Assembly (NCBI GenBank): GCA_900315595.1
Contig: OMZQ01000003.1
Coordinates: 62,001-126,000, forward strand
Reading direction: 5' to 3'
Length of the DNA: 64,000 bases
From: an uncultured Eubacteriales bacterium
GTDB taxonomy: Bacteria; Bacillota; Clostridia; Oscillospirales; Oscillospiraceae
Below the pieces are notes generated by a model that made no database searches, was not told the DNA's origin, and worked only from the letters and a program-made list of their open reading frames with translations. A program made the translations under genes and the position numbers. Shown here piece after piece: positions 26,601-35,936 of the stretch. Within the stretch, counting starts at the first letter, position 1. The number at the start of each line of letters is the position of its first letter.

Positions 26601-27074
26601 ACGACCAAGACGACGCGGAACAACAGTCTGATGGCCTACGTCACCCTGGAGGACGACACGGCCTCCGTTGAATGTCTGGTCTTTTCCTCGGTTTTGAGCC
26701 AGTCTGAGGCGATGCTTCAGCCGGGCAGAGCCATTGCGATCGACGGCCGCGTCTCGATTCGGGACGAAAAGGCGGCCCAGTTGATCGTGAACGGCGTTCT
26801 GGAGATGGAGTCTTTTTTGAAGCAGGGCGTGAAGCCCGCTCCGAAGCTGGGGAAGGTCTCCCCGGCGGGAAAGCTCTATCTAAAGCTCCCGTCGGAGGCA
26901 AGCCCGAGCTACCGGAAGACCCGCGCCATTCTGAACATGTTCCCCGGCGGGGTGCCGACGGTCCTCTACTTTGCCGACACCGGCTGCCGACGCGGCACGA
27001 CCTGTACCCCGGAGGCCGCGATGCTCGATGAGCTGAGAGACCTGCTTGGTCCGGACGCCGTGGTGGAAAAATAA
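23619..27074 (+). CDS. dnaE: DNA polymerase III subunit alpha DnaE
   Basis: The 1151-residue C-family polymerase has an N-terminal PHP domain (FVHLHLHTEYSLLDGACRIG, DAVAITDHGVMYG) and the palm with catalytic aspartates in MPDFDTDFCQERR near residue 395. Thumb and fingers, a helix-hairpin-helix region and an OB-fold (about residues 985-1060) follow. In Firmicutes DnaE extends primers and hands over to PolC, which is encoded at the right edge of this window. Its start is two bases after the whiA stop. The gene is complete. Confidence 0.97.
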   Translation: MAFVHLHLHTEYSLLDGACRIGRLMDRVKELGQDAVAITDHGVMYGVIDFYKAAKAAGVKPIIGCEVYVAPRTRFDKVHGVDRESAHLVLLCENETGYRNLSYMVSMGFLEGFYGRPRIDMDLLRAHSEGLIALSACLAGAIPRRLKIDDYEGAKEIAREYSAIFGPDRFYLELQDHGIAEQAKVNPMLLRLARELELPLVVTNDCHYLRREDAVMQDVLMCIQTGKTVDEPNRMRFETDEFYVKSEAELRERFPQLDEAFENTARIAARCSVEFEFNHYHLPAFHAPDGSDSLTYFRRLCREGFAERYPDPPQEYRDRLDYEMGVIERMGYVDYYLIVADFIRWAKEQGIPVGPGRGSGAASICAYCMHITEVDPMQYTLIFERFLNPERVSMPDFDTDFCQERRGEVIDYVTRKYGKDKVAQIVTFGTMAARGAVRDVGRVLNMSYAECDAVAKAIPNELHMTLELALTKSPKLKQMYDADPKVQKLIDTAMAIEGMPRNTSTHAAGVVITARPVSDYVPLAKNDDTVVTQFTMTTIEELGLLKMDFLGLRNLTVIDDAEKEIRKTVPDFSIKNIPDDDPETFAMLGEGKTSGVFQLESTGITGVCVQMKPQSIEDMTAIVALYRPGPMESIPKFIEGKFHPERTTYLTPQLKPILNVTYGCMVYQEQVIEIFRKLGGYTLGQADNIRRAISKKKMKIITQEEETFVHGDAERGIPGAVANGVSEAAARAIYRQIFDFANYAFNKAHAVCYAVVSYQTAWLKCHYPMQYMAALMTSMLSDTAKVAAYIADCRDMGIRLLPPDVNRSEDVFTVEDGAIRFGLGAVKNIGRGIIQQMSAERRTNGPFTSLTDFCTRMSESDLNKRALENLIKCGALDCFGLHRSQLLAMYEPVLTWLSNRSKRNLAGQVSLFDFTNEVEDDMGVPVPAMDEKPLMELLADEKETTGLYISGHPMDQYRAALRRTQAIPIARVTGEEADRRDGETVLVAGIVQTVTTKTTRNNSLMAYVTLEDDTASVECLVFSSVLSQSEAMLQPGRAIAIDGRVSIRDEKAAQLIVNGVLEMESFLKQGVKPAPKLGKVSPAGKLYLKLPSEASPSYRKTRAILNMFPGGVPTVLYFADTGCRRGTTCTPEAAMLDELRDLLGPDAVVEK

Positions 27075-27084
27075 CGAAGCACCC

Positions 27085-27121
27085 GCCCGGAGGCGATGGG
27101 ACGCACCCATCCCCTCCGGGC
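27085..27121 (+). terminator. Terminator after dnaE
   Basis: GCCCGGAGG and ATGGG pair with CCCAT and CTCCGGGC, followed by CTGCTTTTGC. From here to 27,255 I see no gene. An extended -10 (TGTTATACT, 27256-27264) then precedes the lipoprotein gene. Confidence 0.75.
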
Positions 27122-27305
27122 CTGCTTTTGCTTGCAGAACACGGTCCGCGCCGCTCGCTTTCAAAGGCAGGTCGGGTGACGCGGTCTTCCTCTTTCTTCC
27201 GATTCCGTTTCCCTAAAATATTTTCAAAAAACTGCTACACTTTTTTCGGATTCTGTGTTATACTGTAATTTGTTAGATTATGACCTGATGAAAGGAGTGC
27301 GCGGG

Positions 27306-28628
27306 ATGCGGAAACGGAGCCTGCTTGCCCTGATGATTCTGCTCTGTCTGCTGCTGACAGGCTGCTATGCCTTCGACAGCGAGTCTTTTTATGCCCTCCC
27401 CAAGCGCTCTGAACAGTTCAGCGAATTGCAGGCCGCCGCGGAGGCCGCGATGAACGGCGGAGAGTACAGCGCCCCGGTTTCCGGCTCCAACCGCCAGGCC
27501 GTCCAGCAGGCGGACCTGGACGGAGACGGGACCGATGAGGCCCTGGTCTTCTGCAAGACGGGCGTCTCGATGCCGCTCAAGGTTCTGATCCTCAAGCGGA
27601 ACGACAGCAGCTACCGGCTTCTGACCACCGTGGAGAGCGACGGCACCGCCTTTGACAGCGTCCAGTATGCCGAGATGGACGGGTCCCCCGGTCTGGAGCT
27701 GATCCTGAGCCGACGGATCGGCGAGCAGGTCCAGCAGTATCTGGGCGTCTACACGCTTGACAACGGCTCTGCCGTTGAGCTGCTCAGCGTCCGCTGCTCC
27801 CTGTATACGACCCTCGATATGGACCGCGACCAGCGCACCGACCTGTTCGTGCTTCAGTCCAACTCCGAGGGGCCGACGGCCTACGCCAATCTCTACCGCT
27901 GGCACGACGGCAGTCTGCAAAAGGACGCCGAGGCGAGCCTGTCCATGGCCTCCGAATCGGTCAAGCGCGTTCTGACCGGCAATCTTTCCATGAACGTGCC
28001 CGCCGTTTTCATTGCAAGCGCCTATGATGAGAGCAATCTGATTACCGACGTCTTCGCCCTGCGGAGCGGCGTGTTCACGAACGTCACGCAGAACGCCGAA
28101 AGCGGGCAGAGCTCCCAGACCGTCCGCAACTACTACGTCTACAGCACGGATATCGACAACGACGGCATCATTGAGATGCCGGACACGGTCGCTCTGGCGG
28201 AGCTGCCGGACGACGCCGGCTCCCGGGGTCAGTACCGGATCGTCTGGTACACGCTGAACCTCAACGGGCAGCGCACCGACAAGATGAGCACCTATCACAA
28301 CTACGGCGAGGGCTGGTTCCTCTTCCTTCCGGAGAGCTGGTGCTCGGACGGTCTGACGGTGACGCGGATCTCGCTGGGAAGCTTCCAGACCGGGACCCGA
28401 TTCTCCACGCTGGACGAATCCGGTCAGGAGACGGAGCTTGCGACGGTGGCCGCCTTCTCCGGCGAGAACGCCGAGGCGCTGAGTACCTCCGACGGCTTCT
28501 TCCCGCTGATGAACCGCGGCGGCATCGTATACGCGGCCAGACTGGGCGACGGCGCAAGTCTGACGCCCGACGAGCTGTCCGCCCGATTCAGCTCCATCGC
28601 TCCGGACCTTCTGCCGGAGGCGGAATAA
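27306..28628 (+). CDS. Lipoprotein with EF-hand-like/VCBS-type repeats
   Basis: The 440-residue protein has a type II signal peptide (MRKRSLLALMILLCLLLTGC), with the lipobox LTGC placing the lipidated cysteine at residue 20. The mature part contains three spaced acidic loops (DLDGDGTDEALV, DMDRDQRTDLFV, DIDNDGIIEM) of the kind seen in FG-GAP/VCBS beta-propeller repeats, which may bind calcium. I do not recognise a specific function. AAAGGAG eight bases upstream sets the start. It lies 52 bases upstream of a two-component system and may be its accessory or target at the outer membrane face. Confidence 0.8.
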   Translation: MRKRSLLALMILLCLLLTGCYAFDSESFYALPKRSEQFSELQAAAEAAMNGGEYSAPVSGSNRQAVQQADLDGDGTDEALVFCKTGVSMPLKVLILKRNDSSYRLLTTVESDGTAFDSVQYAEMDGSPGLELILSRRIGEQVQQYLGVYTLDNGSAVELLSVRCSLYTTLDMDRDQRTDLFVLQSNSEGPTAYANLYRWHDGSLQKDAEASLSMASESVKRVLTGNLSMNVPAVFIASAYDESNLITDVFALRSGVFTNVTQNAESGQSSQTVRNYYVYSTDIDNDGIIEMPDTVALAELPDDAGSRGQYRIVWYTLNLNGQRTDKMSTYHNYGEGWFLFLPESWCSDGLTVTRISLGSFQTGTRFSTLDESGQETELATVAAFSGENAEALSTSDGFFPLMNRGGIVYAARLGDGASLTPDELSARFSSIAPDLLPEAE

Positions 28629-28680
28629 AAAACGACACCGATTTCCCCATGCATTCCGGGGAAGAAAGGCTGGAAATACA

Positions 28681-29367
28681 ATGAAAAAAGTTTTGATTTT
28701 GGAAGACGAGGTCAGCATCCGCAGCTTCGTGGTCATCAACCTGCGGCGCGCGGGCTATGAAGCCATCGAGGCCGGCACCGGCATGGAGGCCCTGGAAAAG
28801 CTCAAGGAAAACCCGGACGTCGGCGTGGCGATCCTGGACATCATGCTCCCGGACATCGACGGCTTCGAGGTCTGCCGCAATATCCGCGCGACCAACAAGG
28901 TCATCGGCATCATCATGCTGACGGCCCGGACGCAGGAGATGGACAAGGTCACCGGTCTGATGACCGGCGCGGACGACTACGTAACCAAGCCTTTCTCCCC
29001 TGCGGAGCTGACAGCCCGCATCGACGCCCTCTACCGCCGGATCGGCGGAGAGGTCAACTCGGATTCCGAGGTTTTGAGCCAGGGGCCCTTCGTGCTCAAC
29101 ACCCGCAACCGCACCCTGGAAAAGGACGGCGCGCGCATCAAGCTCACCCAGGTGGAGTACGCCATCATGAAGCTGTTCATGCAGAATCCGGGCAGAGCTC
29201 TGTCCCGCGAGGACATTCTGGCCTCGGTCTGGGGCCGCGACTACGACGGCGAGCTCAAGATCGTGGACGTGAACATCCGCCGTCTGCGCATCAAGATCGA
29301 AAACGACACCGCCAACCCGACCTTCATCACGACGGTCTGGGGCTTCGGCTATAAGTGGGGAGCCTGA
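28681..29367 (+). CDS. Response regulator, OmpR/PhoB family
   Basis: The 228-residue protein has a receiver domain with KVLILEDE at the start, the phosphorylated Asp in VAILDIMLPDIDGFE near residue 53, and the conserved YVTKPFSPAEL. A C-terminal winged helix follows (residues about 130-226) with ALSREDILASVWG, VDVNIRRLRIKIE and TVWGFGYKW. It is three bases upstream of its kinase. DNA targets are not apparent in the window. Confidence 0.95.
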   Translation: MKKVLILEDEVSIRSFVVINLRRAGYEAIEAGTGMEALEKLKENPDVGVAILDIMLPDIDGFEVCRNIRATNKVIGIIMLTARTQEMDKVTGLMTGADDYVTKPFSPAELTARIDALYRRIGGEVNSDSEVLSQGPFVLNTRNRTLEKDGARIKLTQVEYAIMKLFMQNPGRALSREDILASVWGRDYDGELKIVDVNIRRLRIKIENDTANPTFITTVWGFGYKWGA

Positions 29368-29370
29368 TCC

Positions 29371-30822
29371 ATGGCCAAGCGCGAAAACGAAGCTGAAAAA
29401 CCCAAAAAGAAGAAAAAACTGGCCAGCGGCATCCGCCAGCGCTGGGCCAGGACTATCCTCAGCGTCGTGGCGGCTGTGGTGGTTCTGGCCGGGATCGCCT
29501 TCACCCTGGCCAACGGGATCTACACCTACTCCACCATGCGCTCCGGGCTTGAGGCAGAGGCCGACACCACGACGGCCTTCCTGCGCAATTATCTGAATCT
29601 GGACTACAACGAGTGCTACGCCTCCTGCGTCCTGCTGGTGCAGAACTACGCGCGGAAGGACCGCCTGGAGCTCCAGTTCGTCGATGAGAGCGGCCATATC
29701 GTCGCCTCCTCCTACGGCCTGTTTGCCGACGAGCGCGTGGCGACGGACGAGATCCCCCGCGCCCTCTCCACCCGCAGCGCGGTCTACTTCGTCGGGCAGA
29801 ACCCGCTGACCGACGAGCGCATTATGAGCGTCGCCACCCCGATGATCTATTCCGATGGGCGGGTCGTGGGCGTTCTGCGCTTCGTCACGGCCACCCGGAA
29901 CGCAGACCGCTTCATCCTGCTGAGCCTGATGGTTGCCATGGTCGCCGCCGGCATCATGGTCGGCGTGGTCTATCTCAGCAGCCGGATGTATCTCAAGTCC
30001 ATCCTGGTCCCGGTCTCGGAGATCACCGAGACCGCCAAGCGGATCGCCGGCGGAAGCTACGGCGTTCAGATCCAGAAAAAGTTTGACGACGAGATCGGCG
30101 AGCTGGCGGACACGATCAACGACATGTCCAACCAGATCAGCCAGTCCGAGCGGATGCAGAGCGAGTTCGTCTCCTCCGTCTCCCACGAGCTGCGCACGCC
30201 GCTGACCGCGATCACCGGCTGGGGCGAGACCCTGCTCAGCGGCGACGTGGACGCCGATGAGACCCGGCGCGGCATTACGATCATCCTTCGCGAGGCGCGG
30301 CGGCTGACCTCGATGGTGGAGGAGCTGCTGGAATTCACGCGGATGCAGGACGGACGCTTTACGCTGAACGTCCGGAAGTGCGATCTGCGCGCCGAGTTTG
30401 AGGACATGATCTTCATGTACGGCTCCCGCCTGCGCCAGGAGGGGATCGAGCTCGAATACGAGGACAGCGACGACGACGTGCCGGAGCTCTCCTGCGACCC
30501 CGAGCGTATGCGTCAGGTCTTTTTGAACATTCTGGACAACGCTGCCAAGCACGGCGGCGAGGGCAAAAAGATCACGGCCTCGCTGCGGCGGGAGGGCGAT
30601 CAGGCGGTCTTCTGCATCCGTGACTACGGACCCGGCATCCCGCCAGAGGAGCTTCCTCTCGTCAAGAAGAAGTTCTACAAGGGCAGCTCCAAGGCACGCG
30701 GCTCCGGGATCGGCCTCGCCGTCTGCGAGGAGATCGTCACGATGCACGGCGGCAAGCTGGAGCTGAGCAACGCCGAGGGCGGCGGCGCCCTTGTCACGGT
30801 GCGCCTGCCGATCGAGGCCTGA
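29371..30822 (+). CDS. Sensor histidine kinase (HAMP-HisKA-HATPase)
   Basis: The 483-residue membrane kinase has a lysine-rich cytoplasmic start (KPKKKKKLASGIRQR) and one membrane helix (about 30-50). An extracytoplasmic domain of about 125 residues follows, then a second helix (about 182-205) and a HAMP linker. HisKA has the phosphorylated His in VSHELRTPLTAITG near residue 271. HATPase motifs are NILDNAAKHG, RDYGPGIPPEE and GSGIGLAVCEEI. It is paired with the preceding regulator and the lipoprotein, probably an envelope-sensing unit. Confidence 0.95.
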   Translation: MAKRENEAEKPKKKKKLASGIRQRWARTILSVVAAVVVLAGIAFTLANGIYTYSTMRSGLEAEADTTTAFLRNYLNLDYNECYASCVLLVQNYARKDRLELQFVDESGHIVASSYGLFADERVATDEIPRALSTRSAVYFVGQNPLTDERIMSVATPMIYSDGRVVGVLRFVTATRNADRFILLSLMVAMVAAGIMVGVVYLSSRMYLKSILVPVSEITETAKRIAGGSYGVQIQKKFDDEIGELADTINDMSNQISQSERMQSEFVSSVSHELRTPLTAITGWGETLLSGDVDADETRRGITIILREARRLTSMVEELLEFTRMQDGRFTLNVRKCDLRAEFEDMIFMYGSRLRQEGIELEYEDSDDDVPELSCDPERMRQVFLNILDNAAKHGGEGKKITASLRREGDQAVFCIRDYGPGIPPEELPLVKKKFYKGSSKARGSGIGLAVCEEIVTMHGGKLELSNAEGGGALVTVRLPIEA

Positions 30823-30864
30823 CCCCTGTATTCACCGATTCTGTTTTAACAAGGAGTATGATCC

Positions 30865-31884
30865 ATGTCGAAAGAATCCTGTCCTGTTACGGAAAAATTC
30901 AAAACCATGATCGGCGGGCAGGCCCTGATCGAGGGAATCATGATGCGCGGTCCGGAAAAGCAGGCCGTCGTCGTCCGCAACCCGAAGGAGGGTCTGAAAA
31001 AGAAGGTCGAGACGCTCAAGCCGAAGCGCGGCATCCTCACCTGGCCCATGATCCGTGGACTCGTCAACTTCGGAAGCAGCATGTATAACGGCGTCAAGGC
31101 TCTGATGTGGTCTGCGGAGGAATCCGGGATGGCCGAGGACGAGGAAACCGATGAAGCGCCCTCCAAGCTCGATCTCTGGCTGGAAAAGAAGCTTGGCAGC
31201 GAGAAATTCATGTCCGTGCTGATCACCTTTTCCGTCATTCTGGGCATCGGCTTTTCGCTGCTGCTCTTCTTCCTGCTGCCGATGGAAGCGGGGAATCTTT
31301 TCCAGCGTCTGACCGGCTGCGGCGTGGTGGTGCAGCATCTGATCGAGGGTCTGTTCCGCCTGGTCATCTTCCTGATCTACATGATCCTGGTCTCACGGAT
31401 GAAGGATATGAAGCGCGTTTTCTCCTACCACGGCGCGGAGCACAAGACCATCCGCTGCTACGAGGCGAAGCTGCCTCTGACGGTGGAAAACGTCCGGCCC
31501 ATGACCCGCAAGCATCCCCGCTGCGGGACCTCCTTCCTCTTCGTCATCATGGCCCTCTCCATTCTGCTCTTTACGGTCCTTTCCTACGTGCTGAACTCGA
31601 TTTTCCCCGCGCTGGCCGTCCTCCAGCAGAACAGCCGCATTCTTTACAACCTGCTGATGATGGCGATCAAGCTGCTTGTGATGCTGCCGCTGGTCGTCTC
31701 CGTCGGCTATGAGATCAACCGCTTCGTCGGGCGGCACGACAACCGCTTCACCCGGATCCTGACCGCGCCCGGCATGTGGTTCCAGAACTTCACCACCAAG
31801 GAGCCGGACGACTCCATGATCGAGGTGGCGATCGCCGCCCTGACCGAGGTCCTGCCCGAGCGGGAAGGGAGCGACAAATGGTAA
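30865..31884 (+). CDS. DUF1385 membrane protein (YqhQ-like)
   Basis: The 339-residue protein starts with the family signature GGQALIEGIMMRGPEK. It continues with four or five hydrophobic helices and the conserved YHGAEHKTIRCYE and RKHPRCGTSFLF segments. DUF1385/YqhQ proteins are common in Gram-positives; their function is not established. The last codons overlap the prmC start by seven bases, so the genes are translationally coupled, a pairing with translation factors seen in other Firmicutes. Confidence 0.92.
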   Translation: MSKESCPVTEKFKTMIGGQALIEGIMMRGPEKQAVVVRNPKEGLKKKVETLKPKRGILTWPMIRGLVNFGSSMYNGVKALMWSAEESGMAEDEETDEAPSKLDLWLEKKLGSEKFMSVLITFSVILGIGFSLLLFFLLPMEAGNLFQRLTGCGVVVQHLIEGLFRLVIFLIYMILVSRMKDMKRVFSYHGAEHKTIRCYEAKLPLTVENVRPMTRKHPRCGTSFLFVIMALSILLFTVLSYVLNSIFPALAVLQQNSRILYNLLMMAIKLLVMLPLVVSVGYEINRFVGRHDNRFTRILTAPGMWFQNFTTKEPDDSMIEVAIAALTEVLPEREGSDKW

Positions 31885-32768
31885 AAACCTACGCAGACCT
31901 CTATCTCGACGCCCGTAAGGCCATGCTGCCCACCGATGGGATGTACGCGGCCAATATGGCCCGGGAGCTGGTCTGCGCGGCCTCCGGCAAGACGCCGGAG
32001 CAATTCATCGCCGACCGGAATCTCTACGCCTCCGAGGAGATCTGCGCGAAAACCGAGAGCTTCGTAAGGCGGCATCTGGCCGGGGAGCCGGTGGCCTACA
32101 TTCTCGGGGAGTGGGATTTCTACGATATGACCCTGACCGTCACGCCGGCGGTCCTGATCCCGCGCGACGACACGATGGCCGTCACCGACCTTGCGATCAA
32201 GAAGGCCCTGTTCCTGCCCGAAAACCCGCGGGTCCTGGACCTCTGCACCGGCTCCGGCTGCATCGGTCTGGCCATCGCCCGACGGGTCCACGACGCCAAG
32301 CTGACCCTTGCCGACGTTTCCGCCGAAGCGCTGAAGGTGGCGAAAAAGAACGTCAACGACCTCAAGCTGGGCGGACGCTGCTCCTGCGTGCGCGTGGACG
32401 CGCGCCAGAAGGCCGCGCCGTTTCTGGGCAAGTTTGACCTGATCGTCTCCAACCCGCCCTACGTGACGACGGCGGAGTTTGAACGCCTGGATCCCTCTGT
32501 GCGCGATTACGAGCCGAGGCTGGCTCTGGACGGCGGCGCGGACGGTCTGGATTTCTACCGCGCCATCGTGCAGAACTTCACCGACGCCATCCGACCCGGC
32601 GGCTTCCTTGCCCTGGAGTTCGGCATGGGACAGGCGGACGCGGTCTGCGCCATTCTGAAGCGGGCGGACTATGAGATCGTGGAGCTCCGGGAGGACAACT
32701 CCGGCATCACCCGCGCCGTTCTGGCCCGACACGGTCAGCGCGAGGAGAAAGCTCCCGACGAGGAATAA
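31878..32768 (+). CDS. prmC: Peptide chain release factor N5-glutamine methyltransferase
   Basis: The 296-residue enzyme methylates the GGQ glutamine of release factors. The N-terminal helical domain contains RRHLAGEPVAYILGEWDFYD. The methyltransferase fold has VLIPRDDT, VLDLCTGSGCIGLAIA and the substrate-binding motif VSNPPYVT near residue 192. The start at 31878 overlaps the DUF1385 stop. The prfA gene that often precedes it is absent here. Confidence 0.95.
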   Translation: MVKTYADLYLDARKAMLPTDGMYAANMARELVCAASGKTPEQFIADRNLYASEEICAKTESFVRRHLAGEPVAYILGEWDFYDMTLTVTPAVLIPRDDTMAVTDLAIKKALFLPENPRVLDLCTGSGCIGLAIARRVHDAKLTLADVSAEALKVAKKNVNDLKLGGRCSCVRVDARQKAAPFLGKFDLIVSNPPYVTTAEFERLDPSVRDYEPRLALDGGADGLDFYRAIVQNFTDAIRPGGFLALEFGMGQADAVCAILKRADYEIVELREDNSGITRAVLARHGQREEKAPDEE

Positions 32769-32775
32769 ACTGTCC

Positions 32776-32804
32776 TTGTTATGGGATAAATCTTTTGGTA
32801 GACT
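32776..32804 (+). promoter_or_regulatory. Sigma-A promoter for recA-recX
   Basis: TTGTTA (32776-32781), 17 bases and TAGACT (32799-32804) lie 35 bases before recA. I see no canonical Gram-positive LexA box (CGAAC-N4-GTTC) next to it. Confidence 0.65.
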
Positions 32805-32838
32805 ATGACCATCCTGAATAAAAGAGAGGCTGCATACT

Positions 32839-33954
32839 ATGGCAAGCAAGAAAACCGTGATTGAGACCCCGGCACCCGCCGTGGACAAGAAAAAGGCCCT
32901 GGAGACCGCCCTGCGCCAGATCGAAAAGAGCTTTGGCAAGGGCGCGGTCATGCGCATGGGCGACCGGCCCGAAATGAACGTCGAAGCCATCCCGACCGGC
33001 TCTCTGGCCCTCGACGCCGCGCTCGGCGTGGGCGGCGTGCCCAAGGGACGCATCATTGAGATCTACGGCCCGGAATCCTCCGGCAAGACCACCCTTGCCC
33101 TGCACATTCTGGCCGAGGCTCAGAAGCTCGGCGGCGAGGTCGCCTTCGTGGACGCCGAGCACGCACTGGACCCGGTCTACGCACGGGCCATCGGTCTGGA
33201 CATTGATTCCATGCTGGTCTCGCAGCCGGACACCGGCGACCAGGCCCTGGAGATCACCGACGCCCTGGTGCGCTCCGGCGCAGTGGACGCCGTGGTCGTG
33301 GACAGCGTGGCGGCTCTGGTTCCCCGGCAGGAGATCGAGGGCGAGATGGGCGATCAGTTCGTCGGTCTGCAGGCCCGTCTGATGTCCCAGGCCCTCCGCA
33401 AGCTGGCTGGCACGATCTCCAAGACCAACTGCGTCGTCATTTTCATTAACCAGCTCCGTATGAAGATCGGCGTCATGTACGGCAACCCGGAGACGACGAC
33501 CGGCGGCAACGCTCTGAAATTCTACGCCTCCGTCCGTCTGGACGTCCGCCGCGTGGAGAGCATCAAGGAGGGCGGCAACGTCCTGGGCAACCACGTGCGC
33601 GTGAAGGTCGTCAAAAACAAGGTCGCGCCTCCCTTCCGCCAGGCGGAGTTCGACATCATGTTCGGCGAGGGCATCTCCAAGTGGGGCGAGCTCGTGGACA
33701 TGGCTGTGGACTTTGACATCATTCAGAAGGCCGGTTCATGGTTCAGCATGGACAGTGAGCGCATCGGTCAGGGCAAGGACAGCGTCAAAAAATACCTCCG
33801 CGAAAACCCGGAGATCGCCGAGCGCGTGGAGGAGCAGGTCCGCTCCCGTCTGCGTGAGATGAACCGCAACCCGCTGGCTGAGCGCGCGCCGGAGCCCGCC
33901 GAGCGTGCCGACCGCGCGACCGTGGTCAGCGCCGAGGATTTCGACGACGAATAA
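32839..33954 (+). CDS. recA: Recombinase RecA
   Basis: The 371-residue recombinase has Walker [14 protein letters not shown] near residue 70, Walker [15 protein letters not shown], the MAW-adjacent [13 protein letters not shown], and the loop 2 region [19 protein letters not shown]. The C-terminal tail is acidic, ending in EDFDDE. RecA drives strand exchange and LexA cleavage. A GAGAGG site lies about 9 bases upstream. It is followed directly by recX. Confidence 0.98.
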   Translation: MASKKTVIETPAPAVDKKKALETALRQIEKSFGKGAVMRMGDRPEMNVEAIPTGSLALDAALGVGGVPKGRIIEIYGPESSGKTTLALHILAEAQKLGGEVAFVDAEHALDPVYARAIGLDIDSMLVSQPDTGDQALEITDALVRSGAVDAVVVDSVAALVPRQEIEGEMGDQFVGLQARLMSQALRKLAGTISKTNCVVIFINQLRMKIGVMYGNPETTTGGNALKFYASVRLDVRRVESIKEGGNVLGNHVRVKVVKNKVAPPFRQAEFDIMFGEGISKWGELVDMAVDFDIIQKAGSWFSMDSERIGQGKDSVKKYLRENPEIAERVEEQVRSRLREMNRNPLAERAPEPAERADRATVVSAEDFDDE

Positions 33955-33957
33955 CCC

Positions 33958-34575
33958 ATGAAGACCATTCAGGCTCTGATCCCGCCCAGGCGGCCGGGCG
34001 GTCGGACGACGGTCTGTTTTTCGGACGGAACCACCTGCAGGCTGATCCCCTCGGTCATCGAGGACCGCGGTCTCTATCCCGGCATGGAGCTGGACGAGAC
34101 GGCGCTGGACGGCCTCAGAACGGCCAACGGCGAGGCCTCCGCAAAGCAGCGGGCCGTACGCATCATCTCGGTCACGGGCGTGACCCAGGGGGATCTGAAG
34201 CAGCGTTTAATCCGAAAGGGCGAAAGCCCGGACGACGCCGAGACCGCCGTCGCCTGGCTCAGCGAGCTGAAGCTGCTCGACGACGCCGAGACCGCCCGCC
34301 AGATCGTCGCCCGCGGCGTCAGCCGGGGCTACGGCGCGAAGCGGATCCAGCAAATGCTCTATGAAAAGCGGGTCCCCCGCAAATACTGGGAGGAGGCTCT
34401 GGCTTCGATCCCGGATCAGAGCGGCGAGCTGCGGGACTTCCTGGCCGCAAGGCTCGGCGAGGCGCCGGATGAAAAGCAGCGAAAACGCGCCATCGACGCA
34501 GCCCTGCGCCGCGGCTTCACCTGGTCCGAGGTCCAAGCGGCTCTGCGCCGTCTCGGCGCGGACGAGCCGGAATAG
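33958..34575 (+). CDS. recX: RecA regulator RecX
   Basis: The 205-residue protein consists of three-helix repeats typical of RecX, with LKQRLIRKGESPDDAETAVAWL, ARGVSRGYGAKRIQQMLYEK and a C-terminal helical repeat AIDAALRRGFTWSEVQAAL. RecX inhibits or tunes RecA filaments. It starts three bases after the recA stop. The N-terminal 40 residues form a small extra beta-rich region seen in longer Firmicute RecX proteins. Confidence 0.92.
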   Translation: MKTIQALIPPRRPGGRTTVCFSDGTTCRLIPSVIEDRGLYPGMELDETALDGLRTANGEASAKQRAVRIISVTGVTQGDLKQRLIRKGESPDDAETAVAWLSELKLLDDAETARQIVARGVSRGYGAKRIQQMLYEKRVPRKYWEEALASIPDQSGELRDFLAARLGEAPDEKQRKRAIDAALRRGFTWSEVQAALRRLGADEPE

Positions 34576-34611
34576 AAAAAACGCCGCCCGGTGAGGCGGC
34601 ATGGAGGCACT

Positions 34612-35934
34612 ATGTCCTGTACTGTCGGATTTATCTCTCTTGGCTGCGCCAAGAACCAAATTGACTGCGAGCAGATGATGTTTCTGCTCGTTCAGGCCGG
34701 TTACAAGCTGGCCCCCGCCCCCGAGGAGGCCGATCTGGTTGTCATCAACACCTGCGGCTTCATCGACGCTGCCAAGAGCGAGGCCATTGACAACATCCTC
34801 CGCGCCGCCCAATGGAAGGCCGAGGGCAGCGTGCGGAAGATCCTCGTCACGGGCTGCCTTGCCCAGCGCTATCAGGACGAGATCCTGACCGAGCTGCCCG
34901 AGGTAGACGGCATCCTGGGCACGGGAAGCTATTACGACATCGTCAGCGCCGCCGAACAGGTGATGCACGACGAGGCGGTCGAGCGCTTCGGCTCCATCGA
35001 CGCCCCGGTTCGCGAGTGCAATCGCGTGGTTACGACCCCGCGGCACTATGCCTACATGAAGATCGCCGAGGGCTGCGACAACCGCTGCGCCTTCTGCGTG
35101 ATCCCGTCCCTGCGGGGTCGCTACCGCAGCCGGAAGATGGAGGATTGCGTCGCCGAGGCAGAGGCTCTGGCCGCCGCAGGCGTCCGGGAGCTGATCGTGG
35201 TGGCCCAGGATACCTCCCGCTACGGCGTGGATCTTTACGGCAAGCCCATGCTGCACGAGCTGCTCCGCCGGTTCTGCCGCGTGGAGGGCTTGCACTGGAT
35301 CCGCGTCCACTACACCTATCCCGACGAGCTGACCGACGAGCTGATCGACGTCATCGCTGAGGAGCCGAAGATCGTCAAGTATCTGGACATTCCGATCCAG
35401 CACGTGAACGACGGCATTCTCCGCGCGATGCATCGCCGGGGAAGCAAGGCCTTCCTGGAGCAAGAGCTGCTCCCCAAGCTCCGCGGCCGCATTCCCGGTC
35501 TCGTCATCCGCACCAGTCTGATCACGGGACTGCCCGGCGAGGGCGAGGCGGAGTTCGACGAGCTCTGCGACTTCCTCCGTCGGCATCGGCTGGAGCGGGT
35601 CGGCGTCTTCCCCTTCTCCCCTGAGGAGGGAACGCCGGCGGCAAGGATGGACTACCCCGACGCTGAGATCGCCGAGCGGCGGGCAGGCTTCGTGGCCGAG
35701 CTGCAATCGGAGATCATCGACGAATACAACGAGCGCTTCTTTGACCGCGAGCTGGAGGTTCTGGTGGACGACTGGGACGGCGAATACTACATTGGCCGGA
35801 CCTATGCCGACTCCCCCGGCATCGACGGTCAGGTACGCTTCACATCGGAGCAGGAGCACCGTCCCGGCGACTTCGTTCAGGTCGTAATCCTGGGCGCGGA
35901 AGACGGAGAATTCATCGGAAGAGAGGCTGATTGA
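34612..35934 (+). CDS. rimO: Ribosomal protein uS12 methylthiotransferase
   Basis: The 440-residue radical-SAM enzyme methylthiolates Asp of ribosomal protein S12. An N-terminal UPF0004 domain supplies three cysteines ([27 protein letters not shown]). The radical-SAM motif [21 protein letters not shown] is near residue 155, and a C-terminal TRAM domain begins around 375. I start at 34612 because GGAGG is four bases upstream; an ATG seven codons earlier lacks such a site. A small GC hairpin separates it from recX. Confidence 0.95.
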   Translation: MSCTVGFISLGCAKNQIDCEQMMFLLVQAGYKLAPAPEEADLVVINTCGFIDAAKSEAIDNILRAAQWKAEGSVRKILVTGCLAQRYQDEILTELPEVDGILGTGSYYDIVSAAEQVMHDEAVERFGSIDAPVRECNRVVTTPRHYAYMKIAEGCDNRCAFCVIPSLRGRYRSRKMEDCVAEAEALAAAGVRELIVVAQDTSRYGVDLYGKPMLHELLRRFCRVEGLHWIRVHYTYPDELTDELIDVIAEEPKIVKYLDIPIQHVNDGILRAMHRRGSKAFLEQELLPKLRGRIPGLVIRTSLITGLPGEGEAEFDELCDFLRRHRLERVGVFPFSPEEGTPAARMDYPDAEIAERRAGFVAELQSEIIDEYNERFFDRELEVLVDDWDGEYYIGRTYADSPGIDGQVRFTSEQEHRPGDFVQVVILGAEDGEFIGREAD

Positions 35935-35936
35935 AC

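Noticed and set aside
32769-32838. SOS (LexA) box before recA
   Set aside because: No sequence close to CGAAC-N4-GTTC is present in the recA promoter region.
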